DNA of 45,328 nt. Source: an uncultured Collinsella sp. Lineage in GTDB: Bacteria > Actinomycetota > Coriobacteriia > Coriobacteriales > Coriobacteriaceae. Position 1 is the stretch's first letter. Each line of letters opens with the position of its first letter. Positions 8,321-19,693 of this stretch are shown here, piece by piece. The notes below the pieces were generated by a model that had not been told where the DNA came from, searched no databases, and saw only the letters and a program-made list of their open reading frames with translations. Position numbers and translations under genes: made by a program. The stretch covers positions 1 through 45,328 of the forward strand of contig CATWSG010000017.1 in assembly GCA_958353395.1 (NCBI GenBank), given 5' to 3'.

Positions 8321-9664
8321 TTAGCGCAACAGGCCGGCTACTTCGCCGGCTAGGGTGATGGTACCGGCAGCTACGAAAGGCTCGTCTGCGGCATCGAAGG
8401 CAGCGAGGGCCTCGGACACACTCGGATATACGCCCGTGAGCTTATCGGCGTCCACCAGGGCGGCGAGCTCCTCTGCCGGCAAGGCGCGATCGGAATCGGT
8501 CTGGGTCACGACCACGCGCGGGAAGGCCGGAATCAGCACGTCAACGATACCCGCCACGTCCTTGTCTGCCAGCGCGGCGCACAGCAACGTTGGGCGATTC
8601 TCTACGCACGGGTCGATCTCGTCCAGTGCGCTCACAAAGTTCTCGCAGCTCTGGGGGTTATGACAGGCATCGATCAGCTTGAGTGGATCGGTCCCCAGCA
8701 CGTCAAAACGACCCGGCGTGGGGCAACCCATAAGCGAGGCGTCGAGCGCATCGTGGTCGAGCTCGCGGCCCAGATAGCCCTCGCAAAGCATAATCGCGCA
8801 CGCGGCATTCTGCGGCTGATAGGCCGGCTTGACCATGCTCGACGTATAGATCGCGCGCGGCGTGGTGCAGCTAAACTCAACCGTGTCGCCCACATGCACC
8901 GGCACCTTAGTCGTAGCGTGGCCTACCACGAGCGGCACGATGCCGCACGCGCGGCAACGGGCATCCATCACGCGCTGAACACTCGCCTCGTGCGTGCCCT
9001 CACCCAGCACAACCAGGCGTCCGGGCTTAATGACCGCAGCCTTCTCCCCCGCAATGGCCTCGAGCGTGTCGCCCAAAATACGTGTGTGATCGAGCCCAAT
9101 GCCCGTAATGGCAACGGCGACGGGATCGGTCGCACTCGTGGCGTCCCAACGCCCGCCCATGCCAACCTCAAGCACGGCAACATCCACCGCAGCCTCGGCA
9201 AACACCACCAATGCGGCAGCCGTCAGCAGGTCAAAGGGCGTGATGGAATAGGCACGCTCCCCCGCCGCCACACGACGGGCATTCACTCGACGCCCCGCCT
9301 CAACAGCGGCAGAAACGGCGCGGGCAAACGCCTCATCGCTCACCACGCGCCCATCAACCTCCATGCGCTCGGGATAGCGCACCAGCTGCGGCGACGTATA
9401 AAGCGCGGTTTTGAGCCCCTCGCCACGAAGAATGGCGGCCGAAAAACGCGTGGTCGAAGTCTTGCCATTGGTACCGGCGACCTGAATGCAATCAAAATAC
9501 TCGTCCGGACGCCCCAACTCATCAAGCATATCGACAACCGTCTCGAGCAGAGGCCCAGCATCCCCAGAAATCCGCCCCGTATCAGCAGCAAGCCCCACAA
9601 CCTCATCAAACGAAAGCAACTCAAACGAGAACGGAACGACATACGACCCAGAACGCTTAGCCAT
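8321..9664 (-). CDS. folC: Bifunctional folylpolyglutamate synthase / dihydrofolate synthase
   Basis: ATP-dependent ligase adding glutamate to dihydropteroate and to folates; cytoplasmic, Mur-ligase fold. The 447-residue protein shows the P-loop VAGTNGKTST (residues 62-71), the folate-loop region TSPQLVRYPERM, the metal-binding AVLEVGMGGRWDATSA, and DACHNPQSCENF of the C-terminal domain. Length is normal for FolC. Its leader follows a weak hairpin that may end valS transcription, so it may be the downstream gene of a valS-folC pair, as often seen in Gram-positive genomes. A B-type inverted repeat follows the stop. Confidence 0.95.
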   Translation of the reverse strand: MAKRSGSYVVPFSFELLSFDEVVGLAADTGRISGDAGPLLETVVDMLDELGRPDEYFDCIQVAGTNGKTSTTRFSAAILRGEGLKTALYTSPQLVRYPERMEVDGRVVSDEAFARAVSAAVEAGRRVNARRVAAGERAYSITPFDLLTAAALVVFAEAAVDVAVLEVGMGGRWDATSATDPVAVAITGIGLDHTRILGDTLEAIAGEKAAVIKPGRLVVLGEGTHEASVQRVMDARCRACGIVPLVVGHATTKVPVHVGDTVEFSCTTPRAIYTSSMVKPAYQPQNAACAIMLCEGYLGRELDHDALDASLMGCPTPGRFDVLGTDPLKLIDACHNPQSCENFVSALDEIDPCVENRPTLLCAALADKDVAGIVDVLIPAFPRVVVTQTDSDRALPAEELAALVDADKLTGVYPSVSEALAAFDAADEPFVAAGTITLAGEVAGLLR

Positions 9665-9692
9665 AACTCAAAGTCCCCCATAACAGAAAAAG

Positions 9693-9720
9693 AGGCCCAC
9701 CAAAAAGAATGAGCCCCTCA
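9693..9720 (-). terminator. Weak hairpin with T run between valS and folC
   Basis: On the minus strand GAGG ... CCTC is followed by TTTTTCTG. Only about four strong pairs are visible, so it may be leaky and allow valS-folC read-through. Confidence 0.35.
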
Positions 9721-9833
9721 CGTTGACAATATCAGCCTTTACCCGATTGCAGCGAGAACAAGGCCACAACCCAGCGGCCCTAACACACCAGATGCAAACA
9801 ACCACGTAAGCGAACTAGGAGCGGCCCGACGCT

Positions 9834-9916
9834 TTGCTCGCTGCAAGTTCCGCACGCAAAGGACAGCACTTAATGTGCTGTCCGTCTTGCGCAGGACTGT
9901 TCGCAGTAGCGAGCAA
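9834..9916. repeat. Nested hairpin element downstream of valS
   Basis: Outer arms TTGCTCGCT (9834-9842) and AGCGAGCAA (9908-9916) enclose a partly paired middle and a central perfect hairpin GGACAGCAC / GTGCTGTCC (9861-9869, 9875-9883) with loop TTAAT. It starts 28 bases after the valS stop. The layout matches the larger element upstream of valS at 12661-12775. Confidence 0.7.
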
Positions 9917-9944
9917 TGCCCCAAACCGCGTCCCCCCGTACCGC

Positions 9945-12641
<2,697 letters not shown>

Positions 12642-12660
12642 ATATCTCTCCCGTCCCGCC

Positions 12661-12775
12661 GGGGAGAAATGTAGGCCCGATTTTCGTTCGGTCAGGTCCT
12701 GGCTCGCGCGAAGACCACATTTAGTGGTCTTCGGCTCGTGCGGAATCTACGAAAATCGGGCCTACATTCCTCCCC
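12661..12775. repeat. 115-bp nested inverted repeat in the valS leader
   Basis: Outer arms 12661-12686 and 12750-12775 are 26 bases long with 25 pairs; the right arm contains CGAAAATCGGGCCTACATTC. The centre is a perfect 10-bp hairpin CGAAGACCAC / GTGGTCTTCG (12709-12718, 12724-12733) with loop ATTTA. It ends 19 bases before the valS ATG. Core T-box sequences are absent. Confidence 0.8.
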
Positions 12776-12867
12776 TTAGGTATCGATTACTTCAGTCTGA
12801 ACGACTTCGCTGAGGCTTAAACAAACACACAGAATAACACAGGTAGTTGGGGTTATTGCGCATATAT

Positions 12868-12904
12868 AAAATAGCCTCCGACCGCGGGTGGTCGGAGGCT
12901 ATTT
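12868..12904 (-). terminator. clpX terminator
   Basis: A perfect 15-bp stem AAATAGCCTCCGACC / GGTCGGAGGCTATTT with a short GC loop. On the minus strand the right arm ends in a TTTTATATAT stretch. It starts about 20 bases after the clpX stop and closes the tig-clpP-clpX block. Confidence 0.88.
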
Positions 12905-12925
12905 GTAAACACATTTTAGGCAGGT

Positions 12926-14332
12926 CTAGCCGTAGATGCGCTGGGGCTGTTCGGTGCCCTTGACGGCGGCTTCGGTTACGACGACCCTGGCAACGCCCTC
13001 CTCGCTGGGGAGGTCGAACATCGTCTGCTGCAGAACGTCCTCGCAGATGGCGCGCAGGCCGCGGGCGCCGGTCTTGCGGGCAAGCGCCATGCGGGCGATC
13101 TCGTGCAGGGCGGCGTCCTCAAACTCAAGCTCAACGTCCTCGAGCTGGAACATCTTGCGGTACTGACGCACCACGGCGTTCTTGGGCTCGGTCAGGATCG
13201 ACACCAGGTCGTCCTCGTCGAGCGCCTGCGTCTGGGTGACGACGGGCGTACGGCCCACGAACTCGGGGATCATGCCAAAAGCGTTGAGGTCCTGCGGGAG
13301 CACCTGACGCAGCAGGTCGTTCTCGTCGACCGAGGTGGGGCCGGCAATCTCGGAGTTAAAGCCCACGCCCTTGTTGCCCACGCGATCGGCGATGATCTTA
13401 TCCAGACCCACAAAGGCACCGCCGCAGATGAACAGGATGTTAGTCGTGTCGATCTGGAGCAGCTCCTGCTGGGGATGCTTGCGGCCGCCGGTGGGCGGAA
13501 CGCTTGCCACCGTGCCCTCAAGGATCTTAAGCAGCGCCTGCTGAACGCCCTCGCCCGAAACATCGCGGGTAATGGAGAGGTTCTCGGCCTTGCGGGCGAT
13601 CTTGTCGATCTCGTCCACGTAGATAATGCCAACCTGCGCGCGCTCGATATCGCCATCGGCGGCGTTGATGAGCTTGAGCAGGATGTTCTCCACGTCCTCG
13701 CCAACGTAGCCAGCCTCGGTGAGCGCGGTGGCGTCGGCTATGGCAAACGGCACCTCGAGGATGCGCGCGAGCGTCTGGGCCAGCAGGGTCTTACCGGTAC
13801 CGGTGGGACCGAGCAGCAAAATGTTGGACTTGGCGAGCTCCACCTCGTCCATATCATCGTCGAGCTGCGAGTCCAAGCCATCGTCAAAGGCCGAAAGCGC
13901 AGCGCCACCCTCGATCACGCGGCGGTAATGGTTGTACACGGCAACCGACATGGCGCGCTTGGCGTCCTCCTGGCCCATAACATAGGCCGAAAGCTCGTCA
14001 TAGATCTCGTGCGGCGTCGGCACGTGCGTGATGACCTGGCGGTCGTCCTCGAGCTCAAAGCCCTCGGCCTCGGGGTCCACGGCGGGCTGGGATGCAGCCT
14101 GGCCATGGTCGTTGAGGAAACCCGGGAGATTGCCGTTGCGGGCAGCGTCCATAAAGTCCGAAGCCAGCGACTCCTCAAGGATCTCGGAACAGGCGGCGAC
14201 GCACTCGTCACAGATAAAGATGTTGGTCGGGCCCTTTACGAGACGACGGACCTGGCCCTGCTCTTTTCCGCAGAAGGAGCAGCGGATGGGGTTGCCGTTC
14301 TCGTCAAAGTTGTCCTGCATGTTACCGGCCAT
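12926..14332 (-). CDS. clpX: ATP-dependent Clp protease ATP-binding subunit ClpX
   Basis: AAA+ unfoldase that feeds substrates to ClpP; cytoplasmic hexamer; 468 residues. The N-terminal zinc-binding domain has CSFCGKEQ and ICDECVAAC. Walker A is GPTGTGKT (about 175-182), Walker B is IIYVDEIDKI, and the pore and sensor stretches RDVSGEGVQQALLKI and EFVGRTPVV follow. The insertion between zinc domain and AAA module (DEDxxE-rich, residues about 60-110) is somewhat longer than in E. coli. The ATG at 14332 lies one base after the clpP stop codon (coupling); an in-frame ATG at 14353 would overlap clpP. Confidence 0.97.
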   Translation of the reverse strand: MAGNMQDNFDENGNPIRCSFCGKEQGQVRRLVKGPTNIFICDECVAACSEILEESLASDFMDAARNGNLPGFLNDHGQAASQPAVDPEAEGFELEDDRQVITHVPTPHEIYDELSAYVMGQEDAKRAMSVAVYNHYRRVIEGGAALSAFDDGLDSQLDDDMDEVELAKSNILLLGPTGTGKTLLAQTLARILEVPFAIADATALTEAGYVGEDVENILLKLINAADGDIERAQVGIIYVDEIDKIARKAENLSITRDVSGEGVQQALLKILEGTVASVPPTGGRKHPQQELLQIDTTNILFICGGAFVGLDKIIADRVGNKGVGFNSEIAGPTSVDENDLLRQVLPQDLNAFGMIPEFVGRTPVVTQTQALDEDDLVSILTEPKNAVVRQYRKMFQLEDVELEFEDAALHEIARMALARKTGARGLRAICEDVLQQTMFDLPSEEGVARVVVTEAAVKGTEQPQRIYG

Positions 14333-14333
14333 C

Positions 14334-14954
14334 CTAGGCGTCCTTCGCGGCAAGATCGCGCGAGGTGACGATACGGTCGATCAGGCCGTAGTCGAGGGCC
14401 TCGGCAGCGGTCAAGTAGTTATCGCGCTCGGTATCGGCCTGGACCTTCTCGATGGGCTGGCCCGAGGCGTCGGACAGGATCTGGTTGAGCTCACGGCGAG
14501 TCTTCTTGATCTCCTCGGCCACAATCTCAATCTCGGTCTGCTGGCCCTGGGCACCGCCGCTGGGCTGGTGAATCATAACCTTGGAATGCGGCAGGCAGAA
14601 GCGCTTGCCCTTGGCGCCAGCCGAAAGCAGCACGGCGGCCATAGACGCGGCCATACCGACGCAGATGGTGGAGACCTGCGGCTTAATGAAGTTCATGGTG
14701 TCCAGAATCGCCAGGCCGGAGTAGACCTCGCCACCGGGCGAATTGATGTAGAGCGAGATATCCTTCTCGGCATCCTGGCTCTCAAGATGCAGCAGCTGGG
14801 CAACGACCAGGTTGGCGCTGACGGAGTTGATCTCCTCGCCCAAGAAGATGATGCGGTCGTTGAGCAGGCGCGAATAGATATCGTAGCTGCGCTCGCCGCG
14901 CGGCGTCTGCTCGATAACGTATGGCACGAGGGCGGAATCGAACTTAGCGATCAT
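14334..14954 (-). CDS. clpP: ATP-dependent Clp protease proteolytic subunit
   Basis: Serine peptidase forming the tetradecameric Clp chamber. The catalytic Ser lies in GMAASMAAVLLS and the catalytic His in KVMIHQPSGG; the Asp lies in the C-terminal third (ADTERDNYL). The N-terminal LVPYVIEQTPRGERSYDIYSRLL is the classic ClpP start region. The start at 14954 was chosen because GGAG sits six bases before it; an upstream in-frame ATG at 14966 would add MEMR and has a poorer ribosome-binding site. It is between tig and clpX, the standard order. Confidence 0.96.
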   Translation of the reverse strand: MIAKFDSALVPYVIEQTPRGERSYDIYSRLLNDRIIFLGEEINSVSANLVVAQLLHLESQDAEKDISLYINSPGGEVYSGLAILDTMNFIKPQVSTICVGMAASMAAVLLSAGAKGKRFCLPHSKVMIHQPSGGAQGQQTEIEIVAEEIKKTRRELNQILSDASGQPIEKVQADTERDNYLTAAEALDYGLIDRIVTSRDLAAKDA

Positions 14955-14999
14955 ACGCATCTCCATTTCTCTTACGGACCAATAGTGGTTCTAGACAAA

Positions 15000-15040
15000 C
15001 GTACGGTGCCCGCATGCTATGCATTGGCTGGCACCGTACG
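15000..15040 (-). terminator. Hairpin between tig and clpP
   Basis: An 11-bp perfect stem CGTACGGTGCC / GGCACCGTACG with an internal GCATGCTATGC that can form a second small hairpin. On the minus strand TTTGTCT follows. Probably a partial terminator or processing site separating tig from clpPX. Confidence 0.55.
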
Positions 15041-15116
15041 AAGCAACCGGATAACCGGCTTATAACTTTACCCCATCACGGGCGCATCCATGCGCTCGCG
15101 GGAAAGGTGGCGAGAA

Positions 15117-16418
15117 TTACTCGGCGTCCTTGGCGGTCTCGTCGACCTCGGTCACCTTGGCGTTCTCGACCAGGTGATCGACGGCCTTGGAGCGACGGAT
15201 GGACTCGCGGACGGCAGGCATGCGGCCATCGGCGATGAACTCGGCCTTGGAAGCCTCGACGTCCTTGACGCCGGCCTTCTCGAACTCGGCGTTAATGTCG
15301 TCCTCGGTGACCTCGATCTTGAGCTCACGGGCGAGAGCGTCGAGAGCCAGGGACTCACGGGCGACGTCGTTGGCCTGCTTGTGCAGGTCGCCGATGAACT
15401 GCTCCATGGTCAGGCCGGAAGCGGGCAGCCAGGTGTCCAGGGTCATGCCGCGGGCAGCGAGGTTGGACAGGAAGTTCTGGCCGAGCTCCTCAAAGACGGA
15501 CTGCTCGTAGTCGGCGTCCATCTCGTCGAGCTGCAGACGCTCGGCGAGAGCGGAGACGCAACGGTTCTCCTTCTCGGCCGGCAGGCGGGAAGCCTTGTCC
15601 TGCTCGATCTCGATCTTGATGGCGTCGCGCATAGCGTCGATGCTGTCGAAGCCAAAGTCGGACTTGACGAGCTCGTCGGTGAGCTCGGGGGTGTTGCGGA
15701 CCTTGATGCCCTTGACGGTAACCTCGACGGTGTGGGTCTCGGCCTCCTCGCCCTCCTCGACCTCGTCGGTCCAGGTGACGGTCTTGACGTCGTCAACGTT
15801 GGCGCCGATCAGGGCCTCGTTGAACTCGGCGGGGTTGCTGTCGCTACCGGCGATGAGCATGCGGCCTTCGGCGGCGAAGTTGTCGGCGTTCTCGACGGCC
15901 TTGAGGTCGACGGTGACGTAGTCCTCGGCCTCGACGGCGCGACCCTCGACGTCCTCGAAGGTGGCACGGTAGTTGAGGAGCATCTCGACCTGGTTGTTGA
16001 TCTCGGACTCGGTGACCTCCGCAGGGGGCATCTCGATCTCGACGGCGTCGAAGGAGGAGAGCTCGGCAGCAGGACGCAGGGAGAACTCGACGGTGTAGGT
16101 GTAGTCCTCGTGATCCTTGGCGAGGTCGAGCTCCTTGTAGTCACCGCTCTTGGTGGGGACGATGTCCAGCTCGTTGAGGACGACGGGCTCGTTGGCGGCG
16201 ATCAGGTCGTTGGTGGCCTGAGCGAGGGTAGCCTCGGCGCCAAGAGCAGAGTCGATGACCGGACGGGGAGCCTTACCGGCACGGAAGCCCGGGAAGCGGT
16301 ACTTCTTGGCGGTGTCCTTGTAGGCCTTCTTGATCGCGGCGTCGACGTCGGCGGCCGGGATGGTGACCGTAGCGGTGAGCTTGGCGTCCTTGACGTCAGA
16401 AGCGGTGATGTTCAACAC
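15117..16418 (-). CDS. tig: Trigger factor, ribosome-associated chaperone
   Basis: Binds the ribosomal exit tunnel and folds nascent chains. The ribosome-docking loop is YRFPGFRAGKAPRPVI (signature GFRxGKxP, near residues 38-50 of the mature frame). The FKBP-type PPIase domain follows (about 150-240, from VEAEDYVTVDLKAV to VKGIKV), then the long helical C-terminal substrate arms. The start is uncertain: GTG at 16418 (used here), TTG at 16415 (best spacing, six bases from AGGAGG) and ATG at 16430 all read in frame. The gene follows tRNA-Leu and precedes clpP, an arrangement common in Actinobacteria and Firmicutes. Confidence 0.93.
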   Translation of the reverse strand: MLNITASDVKDAKLTATVTIPAADVDAAIKKAYKDTAKKYRFPGFRAGKAPRPVIDSALGAEATLAQATNDLIAANEPVVLNELDIVPTKSGDYKELDLAKDHEDYTYTVEFSLRPAAELSSFDAVEIEMPPAEVTESEINNQVEMLLNYRATFEDVEGRAVEAEDYVTVDLKAVENADNFAAEGRMLIAGSDSNPAEFNEALIGANVDDVKTVTWTDEVEEGEEAETHTVEVTVKGIKVRNTPELTDELVKSDFGFDSIDAMRDAIKIEIEQDKASRLPAEKENRCVSALAERLQLDEMDADYEQSVFEELGQNFLSNLAARGMTLDTWLPASGLTMEQFIGDLHKQANDVARESLALDALARELKIEVTEDDINAEFEKAGVKDVEASKAEFIADGRMPAVRESIRRSKAVDHLVENAKVTEVDETAKDAE

Positions 16419-16506
16419 GTTCCTCCTCATACTGCCCAGCTTATCTGAGGTGCTGGTACCTTTATGCAACAAAGAGTCGCGACGGCGAGAGCCGACGCAG
16501 GTGCGT

Positions 16507-16590
16507 TGGTGCGGGCGAAAGGACTCGAACCTTCACGGGAATCCCACCAGAACCTAAATCTGGCGCGTCTACCAATTCCGCCACGCCCGC
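16507..16590 (-). tRNA. tRNA-Leu (anticodon UAG)
   Basis: The minus-strand sequence begins GCGGGCGTGGCGGAATTGG and closes with the matching acceptor strand CGCCCGC, an A discriminator and an encoded CCA. The anticodon loop in CCAGATTTAGGTTCTGG gives UAG. The T arm is AGGTTCGAGTCCT, and the long class II variable arm expected of tRNA-Leu (TGGGATTCCCGT) is present. It is immediately upstream of tig. Confidence 0.96.
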
Positions 16591-16609
16591 ATGAGCGCAC
16601 AGACTAGGA

Positions 16610-16615
16610 ATGATA
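16610..16615 (-). promoter_or_regulatory. Candidate extended -10 for tRNA-Leu
   Basis: Minus-strand TGCTATCAT carries TATCAT at 16615-16610 with an upstream TG motif, about 20 bases before the mature tRNA 5' end. No good -35 is visible at 17 bases. Confidence 0.35.
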
Positions 16616-16686
16616 GCAGATACGAACGGCAAGCGCACGCACACCTTTTACAGGCTCACGACCTCACCACGAGTTACAGCGGAACA

Positions 16687-16769
16687 GGGTAGCTAATTTG
16701 GGACGGGGCTTTTTTAGCTACCCCCACAAGCGGGGTAGCTAAAAAAGCCCCGTCCCAAATTAGCTACCC
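16687..16769. repeat. Perfect inverted pair of A-type units
   Basis: Two 38-base arms (16687-16724 and 16732-16769) are exact inverted repeats around a 7-nt centre. Each arm is itself a small hairpin: GGTAGCTAA and TTAGCTACC flank a GGGACGGGGCTTTT core. It is the best-preserved copy of the A family in the window and lies between tRNA-Leu and the molybdenum hydroxylase gene. Confidence 0.9.
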
Positions 16770-16783
16770 CCATCGGCTATCTC

Positions 16784-16819
16784 CTGCAGCCCACAATTCG
16801 GTCGAAAAGTGGGCTGCAG
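16784..16819 (-). terminator. Hairpin downstream of the molybdenum hydroxylase gene
   Basis: A perfect 11-bp stem CTGCAGCCCAC / GTGGGCTGCAG with a 14-nt loop, about 40 bases after the stop at 16862. There is no T run on the minus strand, so termination is uncertain. Confidence 0.45.
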
Positions 16820-16861
16820 TTTCCCCGGGCTCGGCAAAGAGCGACGGCTGCGTTGCCTCGC

Positions 16862-19693
16862 CTACTCCCCCAGCAGGGCCTTCTCGGGCGTGATCGGCAG
16901 CGAGCGAACCTGGTGGCCGGTGGCGTGTGCGACGGCCGAGGCCACGGCGGCGAGCGGCGTGTTGATGACGACCTCGCCGATCGACTTGGCGCCAAACGGA
17001 CCCGTCGGCTCGTAGCTCGGCTCAAAGGCCACGCGAATGCTGCCGATATCCAGGCGCGTGGGCAGCTTGTAGCTCATAAAGTTGCCGGTGCGCAGGCGGC
17101 CGCGCTCGTCGTGCTCAACAATCTCGTAGAGCGCGTGACCGATACCTTGGGCAATGCCGCCCTCGGCCTGGACGCGCGCGAGCGCCTCGTTGATCACGGT
17201 GCCGCAATCGACGGCAGCGGCGTAATCCACCACGGTCACCTTGCCGGTGGCCTTGTCGACCTCGACCTCGGCAATGCCGGCCATAAACGGCGGAGGCGAA
17301 ACGGGCAGGCAGGCAGAGGCGTGCGAGGTGAGCGCGTCGCCGCCCGCGATGTTCTTCACACACAGGTTGGCAAAGTCGCGCAGCGTGAGGTAGCGACCGC
17401 GCTCGCGAGCGGCGCGCTCGTCGGACAGGCGCACGTACTGGCCGTCGAAGACCACGTCGGCGGCGTCAACGTCCCACATCTGGGCGGCCTTGGCGCAAAT
17501 CTTCTCGCGCAGCTCGGTCGCGGCGTTCTTGGCGGCCAGGCCCGTCACGTAGGTACCGGAGCTCGCGTACGAGCCGGCGTCGAACGGCGACACGTCGGTG
17601 TCCACGCCGCGTACCACGATCAGCGAGCTCTCCACGCCCAGCTCCTCGGCGGCAATCTGCGCCAGGATCGTGTCGACGCCCATGCCGTTATCGGTAGCGC
17701 CGGTGCCGATGGTAATGAAGCCGTCCTCTTCCAGGCGCATGTCGATGCCGGCGATGTCCACGTTGGAGATGCCCGAGCCCTGCATGGTGAGCGCGCAGCC
17801 CAGGGCGCGCACGCGGTCGCACAGGTCCACGGCCAGCGGCTTGTCGCGCCAACCGATCATGTCCATCGCGCGCAGCAGGCAGCGGTCGAGCGCGCAGGCG
17901 TTGAGCTTCTCGTTGTAGTACTGCGGCATGATCTCGCCCTCACGCACGATGTTCTTAAGGCGCAGGTCGGCGGGGTCCATGTGCAGCATGTCGGCGAGCT
18001 CGTTGACGGCACTCTCCACGGCAAACTGGCCCTGGGTGGCACCGTAGCCGCGATACGCGCCACCGCGGTTGGTGTTGGTGTAGACGGCTTCCCAGCTAAA
18101 GCGGCTCGCCTTCACGTGGTTGTAGATGGGCAGGCTCTTGTGTCCCGAGAGGCCGATCGTCGTGGTGGCGTGCTCGCCGTACGCGCCAGCGTTGGACAAC
18201 GTGTGCAGGTCGATGGCCGTGATGGTGCCGTCGTTCATGGCACCCAGCTTGACGGTCATCTGCATCTGATGACGCGAGTTGCCCGCGGTGATGGTCTCCT
18301 CGCGGGTGTAGCAGCAATAGCTCGGACGGCCAGTCTGCTGGGTCACGAACGCCACGAAGATCTCGCAGCAGCCCGTCTGCTTGGAGCCAAAGCCGCCGCC
18401 GATGCGCGGCTTAATAACCTGCACCTGCGACTGCGGAATATCGAGCGACTGCGCGACCATGCGGCGCACGTGGAAGGGCACCTGCGTGGAGGTGGTCACC
18501 GAGATGCGGCCGAACGCGTCGGTCGTCGCGAAGGCGCGGAAGGTCTCCATGGGCGCGGTCTGCGTGGCCTGGCTGGTGTAAGTGCGCTCAAAGACGATGT
18601 CGCTCTGGGCGAAGGCCTCGTCCAGATCGCCATAATCGCTGGTACCGCTGCACACCAGGTTGCGCGGGACATCGCCGCCCTGCGGGAACATAAAGGTCAC
18701 GTCGCCCTCGGGGTGGACCACGATGTCGTTATCGAGTGCCTGGGTAAAGTCGAGCAGCGGCTCGAGTACCTCGTAGTCGACCTTGATGAGCTTGAGCGCC
18801 TTATCGGCGGCCTCCTCGGTCTCGGCGGCGACGATCGCCACTTCCTCGTTTTGGTAGCGCACGAGGTTCTCGAGGATCAGACGGTCGTAGGGACTCGGCT
18901 GCGGATAGCTCTGGCCGGCGATGGTAAAGCGACGCTTGGGCACGTCCTCGTAGGTGTAGACGCCCACGACGCCGGGCACCTTCAGGGCGCGCGACGTATC
19001 GATGGAGCGGATCTTGGCGCGAGCATATGGGCTGCGCTTGAGTTTGACGATGAGCGCGCCGGCGGGCACCATATCGCCGGTGTAGACGGGACGGCCCTCG
19101 AGCAGGGCCTTCGAGTCCTTCTTGGGCTGCTTATGGGTGATCTGCTTGTAGGTGACGCCGTCGGAGCTCGTGTCGTTGACGGGCAGCTCGGGCATCTCGA
19201 AGCCCACCTGCACGCCGGATTCGTTAAGGAAGCGGACGATGGCGCGCAGCTGGCTCTCGTAGCCACTGCAACGGCAGAGGTTGCCGGCGAGCTGGCGCGA
19301 GAGCTCCTCGCGCGTGGCGACGAGGCTTGGGTCCTCCTTGGCGGCGCGGGCAAGCGCCAGCACGTTCATGATGAGGCCGGGAGCGCAAAAACCGCACTGC
19401 TCGGCACCTTCGGCAGCCATTGCGCGGGCGAGAGCCTCGGACTCGGCCTTAAGGCCCTCAAGCGTGGTGATGGAGCGGCCCTCAACACGGGCGGCGGGAA
19501 CTGAGCAACTCAGCACCGGGTCTCCGTCGAGCCACACCGTGCACAGGCCGCAGTTGGTGGTCTCGCAGGCACAGCGCACCGACGCGCAGCCCTGCTCGCG
19601 CAGCAGCGCAAAGAGCATGGTGTCGGGGGCAATCTGAACCTTGACCTTGCGGCCGTTGAGCGTAAAGGAAAGATCGATGAGTTTGGCAGCCAT
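16862..19693 (-). CDS. Molybdenum hydroxylase, fused [2Fe-2S] and molybdenum subunits (xanthine dehydrogenase family)
   Basis: A 943-residue cytoplasmic enzyme of the xanthine dehydrogenase / aldehyde oxidase class. Residues about 1-160 are the small iron-sulfur subunit: plant-type ferredoxin cysteines in CACETTNCGLC, then CGFC and CRCSGY of the four-helix [2Fe-2S] domain. From about 190 on is the molybdenum subunit: an a/b hammerhead start (GRPVYTGDMVPAGALIVKL), the cofactor loop IGGGFGSKQ, AYRGYG, and the catalytic glutamate in GAKSIGE near the C terminus. The fusion matches the arrangement of the 'selenium-dependent molybdenum hydroxylase' group, but that identity is inference. Its start overlaps the FAD-subunit stop by one base (TAATG). 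The substrate, perhaps a purine, is not determined. Confidence 0.93.
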   Translation of the reverse strand: MAAKLIDLSFTLNGRKVKVQIAPDTMLFALLREQGCASVRCACETTNCGLCTVWLDGDPVLSCSVPAARVEGRSITTLEGLKAESEALARAMAAEGAEQCGFCAPGLIMNVLALARAAKEDPSLVATREELSRQLAGNLCRCSGYESQLRAIVRFLNESGVQVGFEMPELPVNDTSSDGVTYKQITHKQPKKDSKALLEGRPVYTGDMVPAGALIVKLKRSPYARAKIRSIDTSRALKVPGVVGVYTYEDVPKRRFTIAGQSYPQPSPYDRLILENLVRYQNEEVAIVAAETEEAADKALKLIKVDYEVLEPLLDFTQALDNDIVVHPEGDVTFMFPQGGDVPRNLVCSGTSDYGDLDEAFAQSDIVFERTYTSQATQTAPMETFRAFATTDAFGRISVTTSTQVPFHVRRMVAQSLDIPQSQVQVIKPRIGGGFGSKQTGCCEIFVAFVTQQTGRPSYCCYTREETITAGNSRHQMQMTVKLGAMNDGTITAIDLHTLSNAGAYGEHATTTIGLSGHKSLPIYNHVKASRFSWEAVYTNTNRGGAYRGYGATQGQFAVESAVNELADMLHMDPADLRLKNIVREGEIMPQYYNEKLNACALDRCLLRAMDMIGWRDKPLAVDLCDRVRALGCALTMQGSGISNVDIAGIDMRLEEDGFITIGTGATDNGMGVDTILAQIAAEELGVESSLIVVRGVDTDVSPFDAGSYASSGTYVTGLAAKNAATELREKICAKAAQMWDVDAADVVFDGQYVRLSDERAARERGRYLTLRDFANLCVKNIAGGDALTSHASACLPVSPPPFMAGIAEVEVDKATGKVTVVDYAAAVDCGTVINEALARVQAEGGIAQGIGHALYEIVEHDERGRLRTGNFMSYKLPTRLDIGSIRVAFEPSYEPTGPFGAKSIGEVVINTPLAAVASAVAHATGHQVRSLPITPEKALLGE

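Noticed and set aside
12661..12775. T-box leader of valS
   Set aside because: The structured leader lacks the T-box consensus sequence and specifier-loop/antiterminator layout; it is a nearly perfect inverted repeat instead.
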